A stretch of 64,000 nucleotides of DNA from Streptomyces sp. NRRL S-350 (GTDB lineage: Bacteria; Actinomycetota; Actinomycetes; Streptomycetales; Streptomycetaceae): NCBI RefSeq assembly GCF_000719705.1, contig NZ_JOHO01000011.1:254698-318697 (forward strand), in the 5' to 3' direction. A program made the position numbers and the translations under genes. Numbering within the stretch: position 1 is the first letter of the stretch; every line of letters starts with the position of its first letter. This document shows, one piece after another, positions 22,846-29,212 of this stretch. The notes under the pieces were generated by a model. It worked only from the letters and a program-made list of their open reading frames with translations. It was not told the origin of the DNA and did not search any database.

Positions 22846-23060
22846 GGTTGGTTGTCCTCTCGGTCGGGGTGCTGCTCGGGCTGGCAGGGCGGCGTCTTGT
22901 CGCCCTGGAGGGTGTTCCAGGACTGCTCGCCGCGGGTCCACTCGGTCCACCACTGGCGGCCGTAGGGGTTCGGGCGGCGGATGGCCAGCAAGTCGCAGGC
23001 ACCGCAACGCTTGCGGTGGCTGCCGACCTCGGCCCAGCGGTGGCGGGTCGCGGCGGTCAC
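22842..23060 (-). CDS. Small protein with CGAC site, 72 aa
   Basis: The GTG start overlaps the upstream stop (GTGA). It contains VGSHRKRCGACDLLAIRRPN followed by a Trp-rich part (RQWWTEWTRGEQSW). Not recognised. The longer reading upstream is Pro/Arg-rich and lies inside the preceding gene. Confidence 0.5.
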   Translation of the reverse strand: MTAATRHRWAEVGSHRKRCGACDLLAIRRPNPYGRQWWTEWTRGEQSWNTLQGDKTPPCQPEQHPDREDNQP

Positions 23061-23449
23061 CGGCCGGCCGCCGGGGAGGTGCAACCACGTCCGGTCTTCT
23101 GGCAGGTGCGGGCGGCGAGCAGGACGTCGCCGGCGGCCACCCACTCCTGGTAGCGGGCCTCGTCGGAGGGGCGCCGCTCGTCCTCGTCGATCGCCTCCAG
23201 CCGGCGGAGGGCTTCGCCGCCGATCAGGTCGGCGCCCTCGGCGAGGATCGCGTCGCGGAACGCGACGTCCTCCGGGCGTTCGGGGGCGGTGACGGTCGGG
23301 GCGGGCGGTGCGGTGGGCTCGGGCCAGCCGAGGACGTCGCGGATCTCGTACGCCGAGTAGCGCTGCTCGGAGACGAGGCGGCCGTTCTCCCAGGTCTGGC
23401 CGGCGGCGAGGAGCGCGGCGAGGGCGTTCAGCCGGTTTTCGGTGGTCAT
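23057..23449 (-). CDS. Hypothetical protein, 130 aa
   Basis: MTTENRLNALAALLAAGQTW begins a small helical protein with an HTH-like segment (QRYSAYEIRDVLGW). The last codons (KTGRGCTSPAAGR) coincide with an 11-bp copy of the GTGCAACCACG repeat seen at 12.3 kb. Not recognised. Confidence 0.55.
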   Translation of the reverse strand: MTTENRLNALAALLAAGQTWENGRLVSEQRYSAYEIRDVLGWPEPTAPPAPTVTAPERPEDVAFRDAILAEGADLIGGEALRRLEAIDEDERRPSDEARYQEWVAAGDVLLAARTCQKTGRGCTSPAAGR

Positions 23450-23474
23450 CTTCGTGGTCTCCCTTGGTGGTTGG

Positions 23475-24368
23475 TCAGGCCGCCGCGTGGCGGCCTCGGG
23501 TCCGCCGGAGCCCTTCGGCGTCTCGGCGGCAGATCGCGCAGTTCGCGGAGCCGTCCGGCTGGAGGCGGAGCGCGGCGCCGAGGACGTGCCCGCGGGTGCA
23601 GGTGTCGCGGACCTCGCCCTTGCCGAGGAGGTAGCGGACCTGGAGGCGGACCTCGGTGCGCCCGGCGGCGTCGTCGAGGTGATCGGGGGTCAGGCACCCG
23701 CGGTAGCCGCACTCGGGCAGGACGCTGCCGACCGGGGCCCGGCCGTTGGCCCACTCGAAGCCGAGGCGTGCGGGGGAGGTGCAGCGGCCCCGGATCCTGA
23801 GCGTCGGGGAGCCGCCGGGCCGGTAGCGCGGGCCGTTCCACTCCATGTGGCCGCCGTCGACGAGGACCAGGTGCTCGGCCCAGCGCTCGGTGACCGACCT
23901 GGTCTTGCGGGGCTGCTTGAACTGAATGCCCGTCGCGACGCGGATCCGGCTGACGACGGTCTTGTCCACGCCGAGCTCGGCGGCGATCTGGATGTTCGTC
24001 GCGCGGCCGAGGCGGGCCACGATCGCGTCGTGCTTGCGGTGCCGGCGGGTGCGGTCGGGCAGGATCGTCGCCGGCCCGAACTTGCCGAGGCGGCGGTAGC
24101 GGCGGACGGTGTCCGTGGCGGCGCCGGTGCGCCGGTGGATCTCCGCGTTGGTGTAGCCCTCATCGAGGAGCAGCCGGATCAGCCGTCCCTGCGGGTGGTC
24201 GATCCGGCCCCGGTACTCGGCTTGCGAGACGTCCGGGATGCCGTGGGCACGGCGGATCCGGCCGACCCGGGCACGCCCGGCGCCGGTACGGCGGGCGATC
24301 TCGGCGTTGGTCAGCCCCTGGCCGATCAGCGTCAGGATGTCGGCCTCGGGGACGTCTACGGTGCTCAA
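23475..24368 (-). CDS. Triple-HTH HNH-like endonuclease
   Basis: The protein is 297 aa. Three HTH units occur in a row: residues ~8-45 (GLTNAEIARRTGAGRARVGRI), ~62-98 (GYTNAEIHRRTGAATDTVRRY) and ~113-148 (ATNIQIAAELGVDKTVVSRI). An HNH-like fold follows at ~170-235 (HMEWNG...CGYRGCLTPDHLDD), and a C-terminal zinc ribbon has CTRGH...CAIC. This resembles phage HNH homing-type enzymes that read long sites. The TTG start at 24368 is used because AGGAGGA sits 8 nt upstream. Confidence 0.7.
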   Translation of the reverse strand: MSTVDVPEADILTLIGQGLTNAEIARRTGAGRARVGRIRRAHGIPDVSQAEYRGRIDHPQGRLIRLLLDEGYTNAEIHRRTGAATDTVRRYRRLGKFGPATILPDRTRRHRKHDAIVARLGRATNIQIAAELGVDKTVVSRIRVATGIQFKQPRKTRSVTERWAEHLVLVDGGHMEWNGPRYRPGGSPTLRIRGRCTSPARLGFEWANGRAPVGSVLPECGYRGCLTPDHLDDAAGRTEVRLQVRYLLGKGEVRDTCTRGHVLGAALRLQPDGSANCAICRRDAEGLRRTRGRHAAA

Positions 24369-24440
24369 CTGCGGTTTCCTCCTCTGCGGGGCTGGTCGTT
24401 GATCGGCTCGTGTGGGGTGCCGGTGGGGCTCTCGCGGCCC

Positions 24441-24468
24441 CGACGCCCGGGGCGGCCCCCGGGCGTCG
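24441..24468 (-). terminator. Intercistronic stem-loop
   Basis: A 12-bp perfect stem (24441-24452 with 24457-24468) and a 4-nt loop lie in the 120-bp gap before the HNH gene. Confidence 0.6.
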
Positions 24469-24488
24469 GACCGGAGGCTGACGGGTCG

Positions 24489-24920
24489 TCATACGGCCTC
24501 CCGCGGGGGCCCGGTGTCCTCGCCGGCCGGGCGCACCGACGGGTGCCGGGTCCGGTTGGCGAGCGCCCGGGCCAGGGCGCGCGCGCCGTACCGCTCGGCG
24601 GCGGCCTGCTCGCCGTGCTCGTCGACCAGGGCGAGGACCATCTCGGTGGTGACGCCCTCCGGGGTCGGCGGGGCCGGGCGGCGGGCGGCTGCTCCGCACA
24701 GCAGGCAGTTGCTCGGCGCGGTCGGGTCGACCGGGCCGGCCGGGTGCCGGGCGCAGCTGTTCGTCCGGGCGGCGCCGCGCACGACGGCGACCAGGCCCCG
24801 GCAGCGGTCCAGCTTCTCGGCGATCTCACCGAGGGTGCCGTCGGTCAGCTCGTGCTGGTCCGGGATCGCGCCCAGCTCCCGCAGGGCTGCGGCCAGTGCC
24901 GGGATGTGGTCGGGGTTCAT
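24489..24920 (-). CDS. Hypothetical protein, 143 aa
   Basis: A helical protein with candidate metal ligands in NSCARHPAGP and NCLLCGAAA near residues 55-76. A long C-terminal helix follows (MVLALVDEHGEQAAAERYGARAL). It is joined to a 21-codon reading frame upstream by ATGA overlap. Not recognised. Confidence 0.55.
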   Translation of the reverse strand: MNPDHIPALAAALRELGAIPDQHELTDGTLGEIAEKLDRCRGLVAVVRGAARTNSCARHPAGPVDPTAPSNCLLCGAAARRPAPPTPEGVTTEMVLALVDEHGEQAAAERYGARALARALANRTRHPSVRPAGEDTGPPREAV

Positions 24921-24982
24921 GGCCTCGCTCCTTCGTACGGGTCGGTCGTCGAACGGGTCGTCAGGGGCGGTGCGGGGGTCAT
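24917..24982 (-). CDS. 21-codon micro-ORF bridging two genes
   Basis: ATG at 24982 overlaps the stop of the initiator gene (ATGA), and its own stop overlaps the next start (ATGA). The peptide (MTPAPPLTTRSTTDPYEGAR, then P) has no visible domain. It may exist only to pass ribosomes from one gene to the next. Confidence 0.35.
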   Translation of the reverse strand: MTPAPPLTTRSTTDPYEGARP

Positions 24983-26271
24983 CCGGTCACCGCTGCGTCG
25001 CTGGTCCCGTACCGGCAGCGCTGGCAGCAGTAGTCGTGCTCGTCGGCGGGCCGGTAGGTGCCGCCGCAGCCGACGCACGTCTGCTCGCCCTCGGCCAGGC
25101 CGCCCGCGAGCAGGCCGAGCAGCGGCCTCTGCCCAGGCACCTGGCCCTTCGCCGGCCGGGCCGGACGGCCCTCGCCGCGCACCGACGTCAGGGCGGGCCG
25201 CTGGGCGTCGTCCTGGGGCTCCCAGCCGGGGTACTCGTCGGGCTCGATGAGCTCGCCGGACGGGCCCCACAGCGGCAGGTCGGCTTCCGGATCCACCGGG
25301 GTGGCCGGAGCGGCCGGAGCAGGGGCGGCCGGGGCCGAGGCGGGCTTGTCGCCGCCCAGCACCAACGCCGCGCTCTCGTTGTCCCGGCGCAGTTGCTCGG
25401 CCCGCCGCCGTTCCTGCTCGGCCCGGCTCTCGGCCTCGCGTTCGTCCCGGAGGCACCCGCCGCAGCGGTCACGGTCCGCCCGGACGATCCGGCCCTTGCC
25501 GCAGGCGCAGACCCGCACGGCCGTCGCCTGCTCGGCCGGGGCCGCGCCAGCGGCTCCCGTGCCGAGCCCACCCGCCACCGGCTCGTTCTTCCGCTGACGA
25601 GAGATCAAATCGGTTTGGCCGTGAGCCTCGCTCGCGCGGAGGGGTTGCTGACCAACTACATCAGCCATCTCCCTGTTGTTCTCCTGGGAACCCCCTGTGT
25701 TGTTCGGACCACCGTGGTCCGAACCGGTCGTGCCACTGTGGTCCGAACTCGGTCGTGCCACTGTGGTCCGAACTTCTTCCGGGGTTCCCTGCGGAAGTTC
25801 AGGCCACTGTGGTCCGAACTCCGAGTTCGAGCCACTGTGGTCCGAACTTCCCGCCGGGGCATCGCCTTCGTCGTCCTTCGGCGTGCGAGCGGTCCCCTTG
25901 AGGTAGACCAGCGCGGCCTCCCAGTTCGGGAAGGGGCACAGCACGAGCATGTAGAGCGTCGACTTGCCCCGCTTGCTCTCACCGATGACCACGACGATCC
26001 CGGCCAGCACGCCGGCCTGGAGCATCCGGCGCATGTCCGGCTCGCGGAGCCCGCACCACTTCGCCATGTCCTGGATGCGGTACGCCTTGCCGTCCCGGTG
26101 GCGCAGCTCGCCGCTCTTGTGCGCCACGGCGCGGAGCTGGGCCATCACCCCCGCGAACTTGTACTTCTTCAAGGCAGCGGGCATCGCGGGAGTCCAGTGC
26201 TGCAACAGCCTCAGGCCGAAGGTGTGCACGGGGCACCCGTCCTTCTGCTGCTGATCTGCATTGGTGCTCAA
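24979..26271 (-). CDS. Putative replication initiator with internal iterons
   Basis: The protein is 430 aa. Residues ~25-135 look like an O-protein/RepA-type winged-helix domain (KYKFAGVMAQLRAVAHKSG; QDMAKWCGLREPDMRRMLQ; wing to STLYMLVL). Residues ~145-200 are encoded by five direct repeats (CCACNGTGGTCCGAAC, 25702-25847) and form a Ser/Asp/His-rich spacer. Two zinc ribbons follow (CACGKGRIV...CGGC and CVGCGGTY...CCQRC). Iterons inside the initiator gene recall lambda O. The TTG at 26271 has AGAGGAA upstream; a GTG at 26322 overlapping the previous stop is the alternative. No helicase or loader gene is seen nearby. Confidence 0.55.
   Translation of the reverse strand: MSTNADQQQKDGCPVHTFGLRLLQHWTPAMPAALKKYKFAGVMAQLRAVAHKSGELRHRDGKAYRIQDMAKWCGLREPDMRRMLQAGVLAGIVVVIGESKRGKSTLYMLVLCPFPNWEAALVYLKGTARTPKDDEGDAPAGSSDHSGSNSEFGPQWPELPQGTPEEVRTTVARPSSDHSGTTGSDHGGPNNTGGSQENNREMADVVGQQPLRASEAHGQTDLISRQRKNEPVAGGLGTGAAGAAPAEQATAVRVCACGKGRIVRADRDRCGGCLRDEREAESRAEQERRRAEQLRRDNESAALVLGGDKPASAPAAPAPAAPATPVDPEADLPLWGPSGELIEPDEYPGWEPQDDAQRPALTSVRGEGRPARPAKGQVPGQRPLLGLLAGGLAEGEQTCVGCGGTYRPADEHDYCCQRCRYGTSDAAVTG
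25702..25847 (-). repeat. Five iterons (candidate replication origin)
   Basis: CCACNGTGGTCCGAAC occurs at 25709-25724, 25733-25748, 25758-25773, 25804-25819 and 25832-25847, with start-to-start distances 24, 25, 46 and 28 bp. The first copy is part of a perfect 23-bp palindrome (25702-25724). Flanking AT-richer stretches (around 25595-25700) could be the unwinding element. Confidence 0.8.
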
Positions 26272-26318
26272 GGGGTCGATTCCTCTGCTTGGGCTGGGCG
26301 GTGGGCAGTAGGGCGGGG

Positions 26319-26825
26319 TCACTCGCCGGGGAGCCTCGCGGGCGGCGGCGGGGCCGGCCTGGGGAAGCTCCCCGGTGCCGCCAGCAGTTCCGCGAGGGCC
26401 GCCACGAATCCCGGGTCCGCCTGAGCGTGGATCAGCTCAGCGGCGTCCCTGACGTCTCCATGCAGCGGAAGGCGCACGTACGCCGGGCCCCGGACGCTCT
26501 GCGTGTTGAAGCGGGGGCGCTCGTTCCGCAGGGCGGTCCGCTCCGGTTCCACCGCCGAGCCGTACGCCCCGTAGAAGGACAGGGCGATGTACTCCGCCAG
26601 CGACCACCACTTCGAATCGCGCCGGTGGGCCTTGAGGCGGGTCGACACCGTGGAGGTCTGGCCGATGTAGAGGGCCTGGCGGCTGGCGTCGTACACGCGG
26701 TAGAGCACCGCTGCGCACTGGGCGCCGTCAGGGATGTGCAGCGAGGCCACCGGGTCCTCGCGGTCCAGCCGTTGGAGCGGCATGTGCACCGGCATCCAGG
26801 CAGGCGTATCCGCGTTCTCGATCAT
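26319..26825 (-). CDS. GIY-YIG nuclease-like protein
   Basis: The protein is 168 aa. Core: LYRVYDASRQALYIG (YIG at 53-55), Arg63, a WW pair at 73-74, Glu95 in VEPERTA and Asn107 in RPRFN. It lacks the C-terminal HTH of the 12780 protein but shares the YR-x-Y, YIG, H-x(n)-WW-x-L and ER-x-A...E-x-P-x-x-N framework. It is divergent from a Phd-type antitoxin gene with a 78-bp common control region. It could be a toxin-like nuclease held by that antitoxin or an unrelated repair/homing enzyme. Confidence 0.7.
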   Translation of the reverse strand: MIENADTPAWMPVHMPLQRLDREDPVASLHIPDGAQCAAVLYRVYDASRQALYIGQTSTVSTRLKAHRRDSKWWSLAEYIALSFYGAYGSAVEPERTALRNERPRFNTQSVRGPAYVRLPLHGDVRDAAELIHAQADPGFVAALAELLAAPGSFPRPAPPPPARLPGE

Positions 26826-26903
26826 GCTCGAATTGTACAACACGACGCATACGCAAGTACGACGGACATTCACGTCCGCCGGGCAGGCATGTACGCTTGC
26901 GTT
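26826..26903. promoter_or_regulatory. Divergent operator/promoter region of the Phd/GIY-YIG pair
   Basis: This AT-rich 78 bp holds TTGTACAA (26833-26840). It also has a long imperfect inverted repeat (ACGCAAGTAC at 26851-26860 against GTACGCTTGCGT at 26891-26902), with a small inner hairpin CGGAC/GTCCG (26863-26878). TACGCT (26892-26897) lies 6 bp before the Phd ATG, suggesting a leaderless transcript. Confidence 0.6.
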
Positions 26904-27104
26904 ATGAGTCAGTCGCAGGAAGACCGCATGGGCGTATCCGACGCCCGCGCCAACCTCACCGAGGTCATCGCCAAGGCACGGCTGCTGGACCAGCGCATCG
27001 TGCTCACCCGCCGGGACAAGCCCCAGGCCGTCCTCGTGTCCCCCGAGTTCTACGAGCGCGCCTTGGCGGCCCTCGGTGAGAAGCCCGAGGGCCAGGCCGA
27101 CTGA
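26904..27104 (+). CDS. Phd/YefM-type antitoxin
   Basis: The protein is 66 aa, matching the short actinobacterial Phd family. It has GVSDARANLTEVIAKARLLD (helix-turn motif) followed by RIVLTRRDKPQAVLVSPEFY, the typical Phd N-terminal DNA-binding domain. The C-terminal toxin-binding tail is very short (EKPEGQAD). No Doc, RelE or YoeB gene follows; a terminator comes 17 bp after the stop. The only adjacent partner is the divergent GIY-YIG gene. It may act as an autorepressor alone. Confidence 0.8.
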   Translation: MSQSQEDRMGVSDARANLTEVIAKARLLDQRIVLTRRDKPQAVLVSPEFYERALAALGEKPEGQAD

Positions 27105-27120
27105 CTCTCCGCACGCCACA

Positions 27121-27143
27121 GGCCGCCCCCAGCGAGGGCGGCC
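27121..27143 (+). terminator. Terminator of the antitoxin gene
   Basis: GGCCGCCC and GGGCGGCC stem with a 7-nt loop, followed by GTTTCGG. Confidence 0.7.
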
Positions 27144-27163
27144 GTTTCGGCATGTCCTGGTGC

Positions 27164-27634
27164 TCACCGGCGGTTGAGCTGGCGCGGGATGCCCATGCCC
27201 TCGCGGCGCGCCGCGACCTCCAGGGCCGCCCACCGGCGGTCGAGCTGGCGGCGCTCCTTGGGCGTGAGCCGCACCGCCCGGTCGATGACCTGGACGACGA
27301 CGGCCGCCGAGCAGATGAAGGTGTCGAAGGCGTCCTCGGTGCTGCGCACCACCTCGCCCTCGGGCTCGACCCGGTACAGGTCGCCGAGCCACCGCATCGA
27401 GGCGTAGTAGCGGGCGTACAGCTTGTCCGTGCTGATGTAGACCTTGTCGGGCTGGCCGGTCGGCGGTTCGCTGAGTCGACCGTCGGGCAGCCGGATCTGC
27501 ACGCCGGCGGCGCGGGCCTTGCACTCCGGGCAGTTCGGGTGCGCGATCAGGGGCGGCTTGGGCACGAGCCGGTCGCCGACCTGGAGGCCGGCCGCCCCGC
27601 CGTGGAAGTAGCGGGTGCGGGTGTCGTTCGTCAT
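27164..27634 (-). CDS. Arr-like ADP-ribosyltransferase domain protein
   Basis: The protein is 156 aa. The N-terminus YFHGGAAGLQVGDRLVP matches the opening of the rifamycin ADP-ribosyltransferase (Arr) family, with the catalytic-type His11. VYISTDKLYARYYAS (Tyr66) and GDLYRVEPEGEV correspond to the Y-FT and YxVEPTG strands. Unlike Arr, a CPEC motif (35-38) and an extra loop lie between the two, and a 55-residue helical tail follows. Arr enzymes modify rifamycins with NAD; the target here is unknown and could be a protein or nucleic acid. Identification is from motifs only. Confidence 0.6.
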   Translation of the reverse strand: MTNDTRTRYFHGGAAGLQVGDRLVPKPPLIAHPNCPECKARAAGVQIRLPDGRLSEPPTGQPDKVYISTDKLYARYYASMRWLGDLYRVEPEGEVVRSTEDAFDTFICSAAVVVQVIDRAVRLTPKERRQLDRRWAALEVAARREGMGIPRQLNRR

Positions 27635-27656
27635 CAGGGCTCCGGAACTGGCGGGG

Positions 27657-27681
27657 CCCGGGCACCACGGCGGTGCCCGGG
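27657..27681 (-). terminator. Intercistronic stem-loop
   Basis: A 10-bp perfect stem (27657-27666 with 27672-27681) in the 98-bp gap. A second GC inverted repeat follows to about 27730. Confidence 0.55.
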
Positions 27682-27732
27682 ACGGGGACTTCGGGGAGGG
27701 CCGGACGGCCGGGAGCCGGCCGCCCGGCCGGG

Positions 27733-27978
27733 CTACTCCGCGGCCGGGCGCTTCTCGTGCGACCCGCGCGCACCGCCGCGGTTGCGGAAGGTGACCTTCA
27801 TGTCCCCGAGGAGGCGGTGCATCGCGCCATAGGACAGGTCGTAGGTCTCCGCGAGGGACCGGATCGACGCGCCGCCGTCGTACGACTTCGCGGCGGCCTT
27901 GCCGACCTTCTCGCGCTTCTCGCCGGTCAGCCGGTTGTACTTCTTCGGCCCGGGACGGGCGACGCCAGCGTTCGACAT
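27733..27978 (-). CDS. Small HTH protein
   Basis: The protein is 81 aa. The core SIRSLAETYDLSYGAMHRLLGD matches the actinobacterial small-HTH pattern SIRxLAxxxxxSYGxVHRxL, followed by the basic FRNRGG stretch. Related small proteins in Streptomyces bind DNA; some occur next to WhiB genes, as here (0.5 kb away). The ATG at 27978 is chosen over longer frames lacking a ribosome site. Confidence 0.65.
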   Translation of the reverse strand: MSNAGVARPGPKKYNRLTGEKREKVGKAAAKSYDGGASIRSLAETYDLSYGAMHRLLGDMKVTFRNRGGARGSHEKRPAAE

Positions 27979-28087
27979 GGGTGGTGTCCTCTTCTCTTCT
28001 ACTGGGGAGGCCGGCCCGCCGGGGGGCGGGACGACCACGGGTGCGTGTTCCAGCCCCGACCCGGGCCGGACTTCCAGGTAGGGGCGC

Positions 28088-28264
28088 TCACCGGGCCGCC
28101 GGGCCGGGCAGCCGGTCCAGGGCGTCGCCGAGCTCGTCCGCGATGCCGCGGCGGCGGTCGGCGAGCTCCGGCGCGTCCGGCTCGACCACCGCGGCGCCCA
28201 GCAGCAGGCAGTCGACGATCTCGACCACCTCCGCCACACCGAGGCCCTTCACGGTCGCGGCCAT
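28088..28264 (-). CDS. Small hypothetical protein, 58 aa
   Basis: ATG at 28264 follows GAGGAGAAGCCGAG. The translation begins MAATVKGLGVAEVVEIVDCL and ends LDRLPGPAAR. A single helical, acidic protein with no family I recognise. The gap 27979-28087 to the next gene shows no further gene. Confidence 0.55.
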   Translation of the reverse strand: MAATVKGLGVAEVVEIVDCLLLGAAVVEPDAPELADRRRGIADELGDALDRLPGPAAR

Positions 28265-28276
28265 CTCGGCTTCTCC

Positions 28277-28516
28277 TCACATCTCGTCGGGTAGGGCTGT
28301 CCTCGAGTACGCGGCGACCTGCGCCGCGACGTTCTTCGCGGCGGCCCGCTCGGCGCACACCTTGTGAGCCGGCCGCCGTTCCTCGTCCCGCAGGTGGGTC
28401 AGGTCCCCGCAGTACCGGCAGGGCGCGACGCGGTCCGACCAGTGCCGCGCGGCCCGCCAGTCCAGGAGCACGGACTGGGCGGGCGGCTCAGGCGGCCGCC
28501 GCCGTGGCGAGGGCAC
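28277..28516 (-). CDS. Small zinc-finger protein, 79 aa
   Basis: The GTG at 28516 follows GAGGAGG and lies inside the end of the WhiB gene (29-bp overlap). The core CRYCGDLTHLRDEERRPAHK then VCAER is a CxxC...H/C zinc site typical of small phage proteins. Unknown role. Confidence 0.55.
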   Translation of the reverse strand: MPSPRRRPPEPPAQSVLLDWRAARHWSDRVAPCRYCGDLTHLRDEERRPAHKVCAERAAAKNVAAQVAAYSRTALPDEM

Positions 28517-28901
28517 GCGCCCCCTCCTCGTCGTCGTCGCCGTCGGCCTGGTCCTCGCCGTCGTCCTGCTCGGCCTCCTCGGTGACCGGCGGGATGTACG
28601 GGCGGCCGTCCGCCACCGCGGCGGCCCACTGGGCGGCGTCCGGGCGGCGCTTCACGAGCGCGCGCCGCTCCGGCTCGGACATGCCGCCCCACACCCCGTG
28701 CCGCTCGCCCCGCTCCAGGGCGCCGGCGAGGCAGCGCAGCGACACCGGGCACACGCTGCACTCGGCCTTGGCCTCCTGGATGTCGGCCGCCGTATCGCCG
28801 AAGAACAGGTCGGGGTACTCGGAGTCCCGGCACACCGCCTTCTCCGACCAGTGCGCGGGCCGCGGCAGGTTGTCCGGCGCGTACTTGTTCCGCCTCGACA
28901 T
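28488..28901 (-). CDS. WhiB-family iron-sulfur regulator
   Basis: The protein is 137 aa. Cys24, Cys48, Cys51 and Cys57 (AVCRD...AECSVCPVSLRC) are the four ligands of the [4Fe-4S] cluster. GVWGGMSEPER is the WhiB G(V/I)WGG turn that contacts sigma region 4. A basic ALVKRR follows, then a long acidic C-terminal tail (EQDDGEDQADGDDDEEG) instead of a longer DNA-binding domain. WhiB proteins act with the vegetative sigma factor, and phage/plasmid versions can override host ones. The ATG at 28901 with GGGGAGG upstream overlaps the previous stop (TGATG). Confidence 0.9.
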   Translation of the reverse strand: MSRRNKYAPDNLPRPAHWSEKAVCRDSEYPDLFFGDTAADIQEAKAECSVCPVSLRCLAGALERGERHGVWGGMSEPERRALVKRRPDAAQWAAAVADGRPYIPPVTEEAEQDDGEDQADGDDDEEGARALATAAAA

Positions 28902-29212
28902 CAGGACACCTCCCCGCCGTGTCCGGACACCGGCCCACGGCCGTGTCCGGACACGCCCCGGACAGTGTCCGTGCAGGTCATCGGGTACTCGGCGGACGGC
29001 ATCCGCCGCCTGTCCGGACATCCGCGCGCGCTGCGGACACGCCTGTCCGGACACCTTGCGTACGTCCGGACATCGCTGTCCGGACGTGTCCGGGCCGGTG
29101 TCCGGACCGTCCGGACGATCAGCAGCACGCTGACGACGACGGCGACCGGCGCCCACCACGGCCAGATCGCGACGGCCGAGATCCCGACGAAGACCAGGTC
29201 GATCAGCCGCAC
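28901..29212 (-). CDS. Single-TM protein with palindrome-encoded tail
   Basis: The GTG at 29212 overlaps the upstream gene by 10 bp. Residues ~3-36 are hydrophobic (LIDLVFVGISAVAIWPWW, then APVAVVVSVLLIVRTV). The remaining ~65 residues (RTRPDSDVRTYARCPDRR and similar) are encoded by the densest TGTCCGGACA cluster of the element. Either the repeat was appended to a small membrane-protein gene, or this tail is non-functional filler. Unknown role. Confidence 0.5.
   Translation of the reverse strand: MRLIDLVFVGISAVAIWPWWAPVAVVVSVLLIVRTVRTPARTRPDSDVRTYARCPDRRVRSARGCPDRRRMPSAEYPMTCTDTVRGVSGHGRGPVSGHGGEVS
28920..29120. repeat. TGTCCGGACA cluster
   Basis: Exact palindromes at 28920-28929, 28944-28953, 29011-29020 and 29044-29053 plus about eight near copies up to 29120, immediately upstream of the WhiB gene. 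Confidence 0.85.

Noticed and set aside
24160..24492. Minus-strand frame starting in an ATGA overlap at 24492
   Set aside because: Pro/Arg-rich composition, 209-bp overlap with the HNH gene that has its own strong ribosome site; not protein-like.
25702..25847. Five repeats as a CRISPR array
   Set aside because: Short 16-bp units with 8-30 bp gaps inside an open reading frame; iterons fit better.
1..29120. TGTCCGGACA clusters as a CRISPR array
   Set aside because: Units are 10 bp, irregularly spaced, degenerate and partly in coding frames; no Cas gene is present.
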